A DNA stretch of 40,082 nt from contig LFFB01000002.1 in assembly GCA_001510335.1 (NCBI GenBank), positions 1 to 40,082 of the forward strand. Reading direction: 5' to 3'. Shown here piece by piece: positions 24,169 to 33,696 of the stretch (position 1 is its first letter; every line of letters begins with the position of its first letter). A program made the position numbers and the translations under genes. This DNA comes from Actinobacteria bacterium casp-actino2. GTDB taxonomy: Bacteria > Actinomycetota > Acidimicrobiia > Acidimicrobiales > Ilumatobacteraceae. The notes below the pieces were generated by a model. It saw nothing but the letters and a program-made list of their open reading frames with translations. It was not told where the DNA came from and made no database searches.

Positions 24169-24843
24169 TTACGAGCGACCAACTCGATCTTCGGGACGGG
24201 GCGGCGCCCACATATCGTCTGATTCATAAGTGACGTACACCTCGGGTCGACCATTGGCGTCGACTCGTTGACGAGCACGACGACGTGAGCGTGTGACGAT
24301 GATTGCCAGAATCAATAACAGCAGCGCAATCAAAACCAGTGAAGCGCCGCTCACCAAGAGCGCTCCATCCATCATTGACGCGTTGCGACCAATAGCGACC
24401 ACCGCATCGGCTTGCGGTGATTGCACAGCCACTGTGAATGTTCCTGGTTCGGAAATCATAAATGTCGCCACCGATTCTCCCTTGAAATCGGGTGCGTCAT
24501 ATTCAACCGAATCATCGGGCCGCAAGTCAACTACGTCTCCTTCGGCATCTGTCAGTGTCACGGTAACTTCAGGTGGAGTATCAAATTCAAAGTTGCGCGC
24601 ATCGTTGTTGCACGGACCAATTTCGTTGATTGTTCCCTTGGTCTCGACGTAGACGTAATAGCGACCAGTCGCCGAAATATCTACGGTTGACACACATCCA
24701 CTTGGCGTGCGAACTAGATCGGCGATGAGTTCTTGATCGCGCTGAACGCCGATCAAGGCCACAGTCACACCAACAACAAAGACGATAATTGCCGAGATCC
24801 ACCACCATTTCACTGAGCGAATTTTGGTGGTGTCATCAGACAT
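24169..24843 (-). CDS. Membrane protein of unknown function with extracytoplasmic beta domain
   Basis: 224 residues with two membrane segments, about 12-33 (WWWISAIIVFVVGVTVALIG) and about 163-185 (LVSGASLVLIALLLLILAIIV). Between them is an outside domain of about 125 residues with strand-rich sequence (YYVYVETKG, EVTVTLTDAEGDVV, GTFTVAVQS) and two Cys that could form a disulphide. The C-terminal tail is basic then acidic. It belongs to no family I can name; similar layouts are common in actinobacteria. The ATG overlaps the dapC stop by one base (TGATG), so it is the last gene of the long operon. Confidence 0.72.
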   Translation of the reverse strand: MSDDTTKIRSVKWWWISAIIVFVVGVTVALIGVQRDQELIADLVRTPSGCVSTVDISATGRYYVYVETKGTINEIGPCNNDARNFEFDTPPEVTVTLTDAEGDVVDLRPDDSVEYDAPDFKGESVATFMISEPGTFTVAVQSPQADAVVAIGRNASMMDGALLVSGASLVLIALLLLILAIIVTRSRRRARQRVDANGRPEVYVTYESDDMWAPPRPEDRVGRS

Positions 24844-25970
24844 CAGGAAACTCCGAGTCGCTGCGCTACTCGCTTGATAGCGGCATCACTTTGCACGACG
24901 GCCACCCGAATAAATCCTTGACCTTGTTCACCGTACAAATCGCCAGGACTCACGAGTGTTCCGGCTTCACGCGCCAAACGCTCGGTGAACGCCCAAGCAT
25001 CTTCAACTTTGAACCACAAGTAAAAACCACCATCAGGCAGTGAAATATCAACGCCCGACCACTGCGACAAAATATTCGCCATACGCTCAAGTCGGCGGCG
25101 ATACACCTTGCGCTGCTCAACAACATGTTCGTCGTCGTTCAAGGCAGCGACGCCAGCTGCTTGCGCTGGGCCTGGCACCATCATGCCGACATGCTTACGA
25201 ACTTCGGATAAGTAATGCACGAGTTCGTGATCACCGGAGTAGGCCCCAACTCGCAACCCCGCCAAGTTTGAACGCTTTGATAATGAATGAACAGCAATGA
25301 CTCCAACGGAACCATGTTGCAAAATGGTTTGCGCTGGACCCTCCCAAGTGAACTCGGCATAACACTCGTCACTGAAAACCGGCACTCCGTGAGCGCGACC
25401 CCATACTGCGGCAGCCCCAAGATCGTCAATGGCACCCGTCGGATTTGAGGGGCTATTCACCCACAGCAACAAAGCGCGCTTGGCGTCTTCGTCACTAATG
25501 GCGCTCAGATCAATTCCGCCACGATCGTTACAAGGCACCGCGACGGCGCGACAGCCCGCCAAAGTTGCGCCCATTTCATAGGTTGGATACGCAACGGCCG
25601 GATACAACACGGTGTCAAGCCAAGGCGAGCGCAATTTCATCCACTGTGGCAAAGTGCCGACGAACTCTTTTGTGCCAATGCATGCCGCAATATCAATCGG
25701 CGCAATCGCCACATTGAAACGGCGTTGCATCCAAGCCGCGAAAGCTTCACGCAAACCAGCCGAACCAATCGACGGTGGATAACCCCGTTCACTATTGCTC
25801 GCAGCAAGCGCGGTAATCACCGAAGCAGGCGGCGGATCACACGGAGTCCCAATCGACAGATCGACGAGACCACCATCAAATGAAGCGGCCAATGGCTTAA
25901 ATGAGTCCAACCGCTCATAGGGATAGGGCGGCGGAACAAAACCGGTTGTGCGATCAGGTGACAAATTCAT
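24843..25970 (-). CDS. dapC: Succinyldiaminopimelate aminotransferase-like PLP enzyme
   Basis: 375 residues, fold-type I aminotransferase. Segments: ERGYPPSIGSAGLREAFAAW, YPTYEMGATLAG, VNSPSNPTG, FSDECYAEF and HSLSKRSNLAGLRVG with the PLP-binding Lys. The wording is that of the actinobacterial DapC group, which makes N-succinyl-LL-diaminopimelate from the keto precursor in lysine and peptidoglycan synthesis. Location in the same operon as dapF supports this. Other class I substrates cannot be ruled out by sequence alone. The start overlaps the hflX stop by four bases (ATGA). Confidence 0.85.
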   Translation of the reverse strand: MNLSPDRTTGFVPPPYPYERLDSFKPLAASFDGGLVDLSIGTPCDPPPASVITALAASNSERGYPPSIGSAGLREAFAAWMQRRFNVAIAPIDIAACIGTKEFVGTLPQWMKLRSPWLDTVLYPAVAYPTYEMGATLAGCRAVAVPCNDRGGIDLSAISDEDAKRALLLWVNSPSNPTGAIDDLGAAAVWGRAHGVPVFSDECYAEFTWEGPAQTILQHGSVGVIAVHSLSKRSNLAGLRVGAYSGDHELVHYLSEVRKHVGMMVPGPAQAAGVAALNDDEHVVEQRKVYRRRLERMANILSQWSGVDISLPDGGFYLWFKVEDAWAFTERLAREAGTLVSPGDLYGEQGQGFIRVAVVQSDAAIKRVAQRLGVS

Positions 25971-27331
25971 GAGACTCCCATGTTGCCTGTTGGAGTGGGG
26001 TCAACGCCACCATCAGACACGACAAATTCGCTCAATCGACCCACCGAGGCCTCGGCAAGACGAGCCCGAACGCGGACACCATTGGTTTCGTGCGTCGTTG
26101 ACACAACTTCACCTTCGCGATGTACCGAGGCCAAAACATCGCCCCGCTCATACGGGATGACTAGTTCAATCACCTTGCTGACCGAGCGCAAGCGATCGGA
26201 CAAAGTCTGCAAAAAGAGGTCAATTCCGTCACCTGTGTGAGCGCTGATACCAACCGAACCTGGGTGCCAAGCCACCACATCGGCAACACCTACTGGATCA
26301 AGATCGCTCTTATTGAAGACCAAGAATTCGGGGACTTCATCGGCATGAATTTCACATAAGACAGTGCGCACTGCATCAATTTGTCCATCGGGGTCTGATG
26401 ACGAACCATCCACAACATGCACCAGATAATCAGCTTGTGCGGCTACTTCAAGAGTGCTCTTGAACGATTCCACAAGTCCGTGCGGAAGACGCCGCACGAA
26501 ACCAACGGTGTCGGTGACCAGTACCGGTTCACCACCAGGAAACGACAACCGGCGCGTGGTGGGGTCGAGCGTGGCGAAGAGCCGATCTTCAACTAAAACA
26601 CCCGCATTCGTGAGGCGATTGAGCAACGTTGATTTACCGGCGTTGGTGTAGCCAACGATGACCACATTGGCGAGTCCACTTCGTGAACGACCTTTTCGTT
26701 GCAGATCGCGGGTGCTTCCGAGGTCTTTCAATTCTTGTTCAAGCCGTGAAATACGGTTCTTGATTCGACGGCGATCAACCTCAAGTTTGGTTTCACCACT
26801 ACCGAAACGCGAGCCCACACCACCACGCTGCTGCGACATTTTTGCGTCAGCGCCACGGCGCAAACGAGGCAAGCGATAACGCAGCAACGCCAACTCAACT
26901 TGTGCTTTACCTTCAAGGGTGTGGGCATTCTGCGCAAAGATGTCAAGAATGACCGCGGTGCGATCAAGCGCAGTGCGTCCAAGTAACTTTTCTAAGTTGT
27001 ATTGCTGACCTGGCGACAACTCATTGTCAAACACCACAGTGTCGGCATCAACTGCCAAACACAAATCGCGCAACTCTTCGGCCTTGCCCTTACCCACAAA
27101 CCAGGTGTGATCTGGCACGTCCCGCTTCTGCGTCAGTCGTCCCGCTTCATCAGCGCCCGCAGTATCAATGAGCAAACTCAATTCATCAAGACTGGCTTCG
27201 GTTTCTTCTTCGGTTTTGCCATGCAATGTCACGCCAACCAGCACGATTCGTTCACGAATCGTGCGCTCAATGAGCGTTTGACCAAGCGCTTGGTTGTAGG
27301 GCGAATTCGGATTCGAATTCGTGTTCGTCAC
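25967..27331 (-). CDS. hflX: GTPase HflX
   Basis: 454 residues. HflX is a ribosome-associated GTPase that splits stalled or stressed ribosomes. The N-terminal HflX domain includes TVVFDNELSPGQQYNLEKLLG. A coiled helical segment (about 175-215) precedes the G domain: P-loop GYTNAGKSTLLN, G3 TDTVGFVRRLP, and G4 FNKSD. The start is GTG, overlapping the dapF stop by four bases (GTGA). It lies between dapF and dapC in the operon and probably does not share their pathway. Confidence 0.94.
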   Translation of the reverse strand: MTNTNSNPNSPYNQALGQTLIERTIRERIVLVGVTLHGKTEEETEASLDELSLLIDTAGADEAGRLTQKRDVPDHTWFVGKGKAEELRDLCLAVDADTVVFDNELSPGQQYNLEKLLGRTALDRTAVILDIFAQNAHTLEGKAQVELALLRYRLPRLRRGADAKMSQQRGGVGSRFGSGETKLEVDRRRIKNRISRLEQELKDLGSTRDLQRKGRSRSGLANVVIVGYTNAGKSTLLNRLTNAGVLVEDRLFATLDPTTRRLSFPGGEPVLVTDTVGFVRRLPHGLVESFKSTLEVAAQADYLVHVVDGSSSDPDGQIDAVRTVLCEIHADEVPEFLVFNKSDLDPVGVADVVAWHPGSVGISAHTGDGIDLFLQTLSDRLRSVSKVIELVIPYERGDVLASVHREGEVVSTTHETNGVRVRARLAEASVGRLSEFVVSDGGVDPTPTGNMGVS

Positions 27332-28143
27332 GCGGGCACCGAAATCGAAGCAATAAAGACTGCTGGGCCGATCAAGGTCACTGCACGTGTGGCGCTATCG
27401 ACACGAACCTTGGCGTCTCCACCATCCATGTGCACGACCACTTCAGGAGTTGTTGCTGGAACAAGACCCCATGCAACTGCGGCTTCAGCGGCGGCACAAG
27501 CGCCAGTTCCACAAGCCATGGTAATTCCAGCCCCACGTTCGTGCACTCGCAGAGTGATCGCATATGGCTCGGGACCAGGTTCAATAATTTCAAGGTTGAT
27601 GTGTGGAACCTTTTGTCCAAGTTCTGCCAAGTCAACCACGCGTACATCATCAACGCCAACAACCGAATGCGGATTACCCATCGAAACATGACGCACGGGA
27701 CGATCGGGATTGCAACCAAGTGACGCCCAGTTGTTTGGCTCGTGCAGATCAGTCACGCGACCCATGTCAACGCTGATGTGCAATGCACCATCGGTCCAAT
27801 CACTTTCAACACTGACCACCCGTTCGCCAGCGTCGGTGTCAACTATGAATGTTGTCGGTTGCCCAGTCGGGCCATTGATCTGCCAGTGCGCAGCCTGAAC
27901 TAAACAACGAATGCCATTCCCGCTCATTTCAGCACGACTGCCATCGGCGTTATACAAAACCATTCCGAGCCGATTGCCCGACTTGATCTCGAGTAGCAAC
28001 AACCCATCGGCACCAACACCAAATCGGCGATCACACCAGCGTTGCGCCAAAGTCGGCCAATCAAAAGATGCATCTGCTTGAGCAACATTCATAACAAGAA
28101 AGTCGTTGCCGAGACCGTGGTGTTTAGTGAGTTCAATCTGCAT
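27328..28143 (-). CDS. dapF: Diaminopimelate epimerase (first catalytic Cys replaced by Ser)
   Basis: 271 residues, normal length. DapF interconverts LL- and meso-diaminopimelate for lysine and cell-wall synthesis, using two Cys as acid and base. The second, in MACGTGACAA, is present. The first should be the Cys of NxDGSxxxxCGN, but the sequence here is NADGSRAEMSGNGIRC: Ser (codon 27924-27922) stands in its place and a Cys follows five residues later. HHGLGNDF at the N-terminus and MGNPHSV are intact. The enzyme is probably still the only DapF of the cell, but this needs proof. It lies 33 bases downstream of miaA. Confidence 0.9.
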   Translation of the reverse strand: MQIELTKHHGLGNDFLVMNVAQADASFDWPTLAQRWCDRRFGVGADGLLLLEIKSGNRLGMVLYNADGSRAEMSGNGIRCLVQAAHWQINGPTGQPTTFIVDTDAGERVVSVESDWTDGALHISVDMGRVTDLHEPNNWASLGCNPDRPVRHVSMGNPHSVVGVDDVRVVDLAELGQKVPHINLEIIEPGPEPYAITLRVHERGAGITMACGTGACAAAEAAVAWGLVPATTPEVVVHMDGGDAKVRVDSATRAVTLIGPAVFIASISVPA

Positions 28144-28176
28144 AAGAGTTGCCTTCAGACTACGCCAAATGGCTCA

Positions 28177-29130
28177 TCAAACATTGGGCTGATTAAGACG
28201 TTCAATAATGAACGGGGCCACTTCAGCAACAGGATCGTTCTCAATATCAAACCAGTTGATTCTGGGGTCTCGCCTGAACCAACGTTCTTGGCGAACCGCA
28301 AACTGACGGGTCCGCAAAACTATGGTTTCCACCACTTCATCAAGCGACATTCGTCCCGATAGATGATCCACCATTTCTTTGTATCCAAGAGCCTGCATCG
28401 CTGTCGGAGACAAGCCAGCGACCAGCAACTGCTCGACTTCTTCGCGCAAACCCCCCTCGATCATGATGTGCACACGTTGTTCAATCCGCCGAGCCAATAC
28501 ATCACGAGGCCAGCGCAGGGCCACCTGCTGTACGGGACTGTCGGGGTATGAATCAACACCTGGACCAAATGAGGAAAAGGGTTTGCCACTCCCCTCACAC
28601 ACTTCAAGCGCCCGCACAATACGACGCACATTATTGGGTTCCATTTTTGTCGCGGCCGACGGATCAAGAGTCGCCAGCCGCGCGTGTAAGACCTCGGGTC
28701 CTAGTTCAAGTACTTCATTGTCTAAACGAGCTCGCACTTCGGGCCACTGACCAGGCAAGGTCATCGCATCAACAATTGCCCGCACATACAAACCGGTACC
28801 GCCGACCAGCAATGCCCGACCTTGACGTGATTCGATCTCACTGACGGCCAAGTGATACGCCACTTGAAAATCGGCCACCGTAAATGATGCGGTTGCATCG
28901 ACTACATCAATTAGGTGATGCCGTACTAAACGCTGTTCATCAGTCGTGGGCTTGGCAGTTCCGATATCCATTTTGCGATAGACCTGCATCGCATCCATCG
29001 AGACAAGTTCAATTCCGAGTTGTCGGCCAATATCGGATGTGGCTACTGCCATTGCAACTGAGGATTTACCACTCGCGGTTGGACCCAAAATCACTAATGA
29101 CTGCGGGACGACTTGCGCATGACTCGTCAT
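28177..29130 (-). CDS. miaA: tRNA dimethylallyltransferase MiaA
   Basis: 317 residues. MiaA adds a dimethylallyl group to A37 of tRNAs that read UNN codons. The P-loop is GPTASGKSS (about 17-25), followed by SMDAMQVYRKMDIGTAKP (Asp general base and substrate contacts), VGGTGLYVRA, NVRRIVRALEV and QALGYKE. The ATG at 29128-29130 matches the family N-terminus; the open frame extends much further but overlaps miaB. It follows miaB by seven bases. The two enzymes act one after the other on the same base, so co-transcription makes sense. Confidence 0.95.
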   Translation of the reverse strand: MTSHAQVVPQSLVILGPTASGKSSVAMAVATSDIGRQLGIELVSMDAMQVYRKMDIGTAKPTTDEQRLVRHHLIDVVDATASFTVADFQVAYHLAVSEIESRQGRALLVGGTGLYVRAIVDAMTLPGQWPEVRARLDNEVLELGPEVLHARLATLDPSAATKMEPNNVRRIVRALEVCEGSGKPFSSFGPGVDSYPDSPVQQVALRWPRDVLARRIEQRVHIMIEGGLREEVEQLLVAGLSPTAMQALGYKEMVDHLSGRMSLDEVVETIVLRTRQFAVRQERWFRRDPRINWFDIENDPVAEVAPFIIERLNQPNV

Positions 29131-29137
29131 TGTGTGA

Positions 29138-30571
29138 TCACATTGATGCGACGGGAATACGTACTTTGTGCGAAGGGTCTGACGTGACCTCACGCAAAAT
29201 TCCTCGCAAGTGATGCGGCGCAGCCTCAGTAATTTCGACTGATCCGTAACTTCCAGCCCGAATCGCGTTCTTAGGCCTGAAGTGCACAACTTTGTTCTGT
29301 CGCGTGCGAGCCTGATACACATCAGGGTTGCGGCGCGATGGGCCTTCAATCAGAACATCTTCAATTCGTCCGATGCGCGCTTCGTGACGAATCACCGCCG
29401 AATGTTCAACGACGACGCGCAAACGGGCAAATCGGTCGGCGACAACTGCCGGATCGACAAAATGGTCAACCATTGTTGCGGCTTCGGTGCCTTCACGGGG
29501 TGAGAACATAAATGTGTAGGCGTAGTCGTAATCGGCTTCAGCGGACACTTCAAGCGTACGTACAAAGTCTTCTTCGGTTTCGCCAGGAAATCCAACGATG
29601 ATGTCCGTACTGACCGCCAAGTCTGGAATGAGTTGACGCGCCTGATGCAACTTCTCTAAATAACGTTCGGCGTTGTAACCACGGTGCATGATGGCCAACA
29701 GGCGATCACTGCCTGATTGCAAGGGATAATGCAAGTGTTCGCAAATGGTTGGCACTTCAGCCATGACCGCAAAAGTCTCTGGCCGCATATCTTTCGGGTG
29801 CGGGCTCGTGAAGCGAACGCGCTTGATGCCAGCAACTGTTCCGACTTCACGAAGCAATTCGCTGAACAATGGTCGTGCCGAAACATCTTCGCCGGCACGC
29901 CGCTTTTCTAGCTGCAAGTCACGTCCGTAACTGTTGACGTTCTGACCAAGCAACGTCACTTCAGTGACTCCCTGATCGGCCAGTGCTCGAACTTCAGACA
30001 CAATGTCATCGTACGGGCGACTGATTTCAGAGCCGCGCACCGAGGGCACGATGCAGAATGCGCACGAGTTATCGCAACCAATCTGAATGGTGACCCACGC
30101 GTCATATGAGGTCACGCGCTTGGCTGGCAGGGCCGACGGGAACATCGCGTGATCATCAAGCACTGCTTCTTCCAAAATTTCGGTTAAGGGTCCGTCAACG
30201 CGGGCGGTTTCCAAAAGTTCGGCTGCTCGATGCACGTTGTGGGTTCCCATCACCACATCAACCCACGGCGCCCGCTTTTGCACAATGTCGCGGTCCTTCT
30301 GCGCCAGGCAGCCCGAGACCACAATTTGCCGACCCTCGCGAGCATCTTTCCAACGCTTCAACATTCCGAGGTTGCCGTACAACTTGTTGTCAGCGTTCTC
30401 ACGAATACAACAGGTGTTCAGTACCACGACATCAGCGTCGTCTTCTTCCTCAACCGCTAAAAGACCGTCGGCATCAAGAAGACCAGAGATTCGCTCAGAA
30501 TCATGGTCGTTCATTTGGCACCCAAAGGTGCGTACGACGTATGAACGGGGTTCTTGATCTGACATAGCCAT
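29138..30571 (-). CDS. miaB: tRNA-2-methylthio-N6-dimethylallyladenosine synthase MiaB
   Basis: 477 residues. MiaB adds the methylthio group to i6A37 made by MiaA. The N-terminal methylthiotransferase domain has three Cys for the auxiliary cluster (FGCQMNDHDSE, NTCCIREN, SGCLAQ). The radical SAM motif is GCDNSCAFCIVP (CxxxCxxC), and a C-terminal TRAM domain follows (about 380-445). The start is uncertain: a TTG at 30601 overlaps the sigma gene stop by four bases, while ATG at 30571 has AGGGG nine bases upstream. I chose the latter; an ATG two codons further is also possible. Confidence 0.94.
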   Translation of the reverse strand: MAMSDQEPRSYVVRTFGCQMNDHDSERISGLLDADGLLAVEEEDDADVVVLNTCCIRENADNKLYGNLGMLKRWKDAREGRQIVVSGCLAQKDRDIVQKRAPWVDVVMGTHNVHRAAELLETARVDGPLTEILEEAVLDDHAMFPSALPAKRVTSYDAWVTIQIGCDNSCAFCIVPSVRGSEISRPYDDIVSEVRALADQGVTEVTLLGQNVNSYGRDLQLEKRRAGEDVSARPLFSELLREVGTVAGIKRVRFTSPHPKDMRPETFAVMAEVPTICEHLHYPLQSGSDRLLAIMHRGYNAERYLEKLHQARQLIPDLAVSTDIIVGFPGETEEDFVRTLEVSAEADYDYAYTFMFSPREGTEAATMVDHFVDPAVVADRFARLRVVVEHSAVIRHEARIGRIEDVLIEGPSRRNPDVYQARTRQNKVVHFRPKNAIRAGSYGSVEITEAAPHHLRGILREVTSDPSHKVRIPVASM

Positions 30572-30597
30572 TTCAGGATACCCCTGAACAACCAGTG

Positions 30598-31848
30598 TCA
30601 ATCCTCTACGAAATTGCGTAAGGCCTGCCCACTTGCCACGTGGCGTAGGCGAAAGAGTGCCCGAACCTCAATCTGGCGGACCCGCTCTCGGGTGATATCA
30701 AAGGCTTTACCCACCTCTTCAAGGGTCGCTCCTTGGTCACCGTCGAGCCCAAAGCGCATTTTCATGACGTCACGTTCGCGTTCAGGAAGTTCGTCAAGGA
30801 CAGCCCGCATGGCTTCACGCATGTCTTCAAGTTCAATACCGCCACTTGGATCACCCTCATCGGTTGCAGCAATGTGATCGCCGATCGTCGAGTCTCCATC
30901 AACCCGAGTGGCTTGATCAAGACTGGTCGTGTCAGCAGCCAAACTGAAATATTCGGCGACCCGATCGGGAGATTCGCCAAGGGCCTTAGCGATCTCGATG
31001 ATTGTTGGCTCACGTTGATTAAGTTGAGTAAGTTCACGTTGAACACGCAAAGCCCGATTGATGTTTTCCATCGCGTGAGTGGGGATGCGAATATTGCGGC
31101 TCTCTTCGGCGACCGCACGAGAGATTGCTTGCTTGATCCACCATGTCGCGTAGGTGGAAAATTTAAAGCCGCGCGTGTAATCATATTTCTCAACGGCTTT
31201 GATGAGACCGAGATTTCCGCTCTGAATCGCATCGGCAAGCGGCATCGAAACTTTCGTATAACGCTTGGCGATACTTACCACAAGCCGCAGATTGGCATTC
31301 GTGAGGTCTTCGCGAGCACGACGCCCTTGATCAATGACCCGCTGTAGCCGACGACGATCAAGAACTGATGCAGAGTCGCCGAGGCTTTCAAGTTCAATGT
31401 GTGCTTCGCTGCCGAGAACGATTTTTCGGCCGAGTACTTTTTCCTCATCGGCGGTCAATAAAGCGATGCGGCTGATTTCTTGCAGATACATACGAATGGC
31501 ATCTTGACCCGAGTCATCGCTACCGCGTTCACGACGAGCCACTCGCCCATCGGATGACTTAGATTTCGTCCCATTCAAAGACGGTCGACGCAACTCACCC
31601 GAATCATCAAGTTCAAATGATTGATCAACCCTGATACCGATTTTCTCAATTGATGCGCGTACTGCATCAATTACTTCTGGAGACAATTCAATATCGCGCA
31701 ACGCATCAACGATGTCTTGAGTTGACAACTCACCTTGACGACGACCAAACGTAATCAGCGCCAGCCACTCTGCTTCATCGATACCGACAACAGGAACGAG
31801 AGATGTTCCAGCAAAATCATTGCTGCTATCACTCTTCGCTGTTGTCAC
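30598..31848 (-). CDS. RNA polymerase sigma factor, RpoD/HrdB type
   Basis: 416 residues from GTG at 31846-31848, which has GGGGGG five bases upstream and overlaps the end of dnaG by 20 bases. Regions: a short acidic N-terminal region, 1.2 (DAIRMYLQEISRIALLTADEE), 2.1-2.4 (LRLVVSIAKRY, IQSGNLGLIKAVEKYDY, STYATWWIKQAISRA), 3 (IRIPTHAMENI) and 4.2 (TLEEVGKAFDITRERVRQIE). It recognises -35/-10 promoters. Linkage to dnaG resembles the macromolecular synthesis operon and favours a primary sigma factor (rpoD/sigA). A paralogue such as SigB or HrdA cannot be excluded from one window. Confidence 0.93.
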   Translation of the reverse strand: MTTAKSDSSNDFAGTSLVPVVGIDEAEWLALITFGRRQGELSTQDIVDALRDIELSPEVIDAVRASIEKIGIRVDQSFELDDSGELRRPSLNGTKSKSSDGRVARRERGSDDSGQDAIRMYLQEISRIALLTADEEKVLGRKIVLGSEAHIELESLGDSASVLDRRRLQRVIDQGRRAREDLTNANLRLVVSIAKRYTKVSMPLADAIQSGNLGLIKAVEKYDYTRGFKFSTYATWWIKQAISRAVAEESRNIRIPTHAMENINRALRVQRELTQLNQREPTIIEIAKALGESPDRVAEYFSLAADTTSLDQATRVDGDSTIGDHIAATDEGDPSGGIELEDMREAMRAVLDELPERERDVMKMRFGLDGDQGATLEEVGKAFDITRERVRQIEVRALFRLRHVASGQALRNFVED

Positions 31849-33622
31849 CTCGACCCCCCGGTTGAAATGTTCGTGTGGCAAGCCACATTAGCAATGACTC
31901 AGCGGCTGCTAAAGCCGTGCGCTCATTGTTAAGATTCTCAAGTTGCACACGAGCGTCACGATCTTCGCGAATCTCTTCGGGTATCGCTATTCGTGTTCGT
32001 TGCGATAGAATTCGCCGAACAGTCACCCCAATGAGATTGAGAGCCACCGAACTGGGTTCAACCTCGATATCAGCAACAGCGGCCCGTTCAAGCATTTCGC
32101 GAACTTCAGGATCAGCGATTCCTAGAGCATTATTCAGCAAACTGCCCGTTTCAATTTCGGATGCAGTTGCCAACGTGAGAAAGGCACGCCGAGGGATTTC
32201 CGAGACAAAGAGCGCTTCAATCAACCACGGTGCGATGTCATCCCAACTCTGCAATAGCAAACTAATCGCGATGAATTCAGCATTTTCAGATACGCCGACG
32301 CCGCGAGCAACTGGCGCGACCACTACTGGTTGAGCCGAACGACGTTCAGCCAACCGACTCAAATCGGCGACTGGTAAACCAACTCGAGCGGCGATTTCAC
32401 CGGCATAGAGTTTGCGTACATTCACATCGGGATGTTCGTTAATCACTTCCATCGCCTGCGCAGCCAAACGAGCACGATCTTCTGGACTTCGCAAAGGCTT
32501 GCCAGACACAACACGATTCACGCGGAAACCCAGGAATGGAACTGCTTCATCAATTGCTGCTGCCAAAGCCGCCGGATCGGAGATCGCGAGATCACCCGGG
32601 TCTTTGCCGTCGGGGAACTTTGCCACCGACACTTGAACTTGAAACTTCCTTTCCCATTCGTAGAACTTTTCAGCTGCACCTTGGCCAGCAGCATCAGCAT
32701 CAAAGGCCAACACAACTTTGCTGGCAAAACGTTTCAAGATACGAACGTGCTCTTCGGTCAGCGACGTTCCACACGTTGCCACCGCCCGCGTTACGCCTGA
32801 ACGATGAAATCCGATGACGTCGGTGTAGCCCTCACACACAATGACTTGATCGGCCTTGACGACATCGTTCTTCGCCCAGTTCAGACCATACAGGGTTTTT
32901 GACTTGAAATAGATCTTAGTTTCAGACGAGTTTTTATACTTTGCGGGGTCGGCACTTCCGGGCAAGACACGGCCACCGAAAGCGACTGGATCTCCGTTGT
33001 CGCTGAAGATCGGAAACATAATGCGCGCCCGAAATGAATCTTGTAAACGGTTCGCCTTATTGGTGAATGCCAAACCGACATCGCTGAGCACATCGGTCGC
33101 GAACCCCTTTTTGACGAGGTGTTGACTTAATGCGTCCCATTCATCGGGCGCATAACCCAACTGGAATTGCCGAGCAACGTCTCCGGCTAAACCACGGTCG
33201 CGCAAATAGTCGCGTGCCGCTCGAGCATCAGGTGAATGAAGAAGGCGCTGGTGATACCAATCAACGGCCTCCGCCATCGCGCTAATCAGCTTCTTACGTC
33301 GTTGACGGTCTTGGCTTTCGCCACCGGTCGTATAAGTGAGCGTGATATTCGCCCGGGCTGCCAACTTTTCCACCGATGACACAAAGTCAATATGTTCAAT
33401 TTCTTGAACAAAAGTAAATACATCGCCCGCGGCCTGACATCCGAAGCACTTATAACGACCAGTTTCTTCGCGGACGTTAAACGAACCACTTTTCTCAGTA
33501 TGAAATGGGCAGAGACCCACCCAGTTTCGTCCCGCTTTACGTAAAGCCACATATTGTTGGATGATTTCAACGATGGATGTGGATGCCCGCACCCTCTCGA
33601 TGTCGTCTTCAACAAATGCCAT
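31829..33622 (-). CDS. dnaG: DNA primase
   Basis: 597 residues. DnaG makes the RNA primers of replication. The N-terminal zinc domain has CPFHTEK and CFGCQAAGD (CHCC ligands, about 38-65). The RNA polymerase core has the DNA-binding segment GYAPDEW, Toprim VCEGYTDVIGF (catalytic Glu) and VLAFDADAAG (Asp pair). The C-terminal helical region (about 430-590), which contacts the helicase DnaB, is poorly conserved as usual. It is the first gene of the long leftward operon. The 74-base gap upstream should carry its promoter; no clear -35/-10 pair was found. Confidence 0.96.
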   Translation of the reverse strand: MAFVEDDIERVRASTSIVEIIQQYVALRKAGRNWVGLCPFHTEKSGSFNVREETGRYKCFGCQAAGDVFTFVQEIEHIDFVSSVEKLAARANITLTYTTGGESQDRQRRKKLISAMAEAVDWYHQRLLHSPDARAARDYLRDRGLAGDVARQFQLGYAPDEWDALSQHLVKKGFATDVLSDVGLAFTNKANRLQDSFRARIMFPIFSDNGDPVAFGGRVLPGSADPAKYKNSSETKIYFKSKTLYGLNWAKNDVVKADQVIVCEGYTDVIGFHRSGVTRAVATCGTSLTEEHVRILKRFASKVVLAFDADAAGQGAAEKFYEWERKFQVQVSVAKFPDGKDPGDLAISDPAALAAAIDEAVPFLGFRVNRVVSGKPLRSPEDRARLAAQAMEVINEHPDVNVRKLYAGEIAARVGLPVADLSRLAERRSAQPVVVAPVARGVGVSENAEFIAISLLLQSWDDIAPWLIEALFVSEIPRRAFLTLATASEIETGSLLNNALGIADPEVREMLERAAVADIEVEPSSVALNLIGVTVRRILSQRTRIAIPEEIREDRDARVQLENLNNERTALAAAESLLMWLATRTFQPGGRGDNSEE

Positions 33623-33696
33623 GCAGGTGAGACTAATCCACCGGTGTCTGAGCGGGTTTATCCCGATTCGACTTCATGGAAAAACACCGCAAATCG

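Noticed and set aside
30572-30601. TTG start of miaB overlapping the sigma gene stop
   Set aside because: TTG is rare and has no suitable SD, while ATG 30571 has AGGGG at a good distance. Kept only as an alternative.
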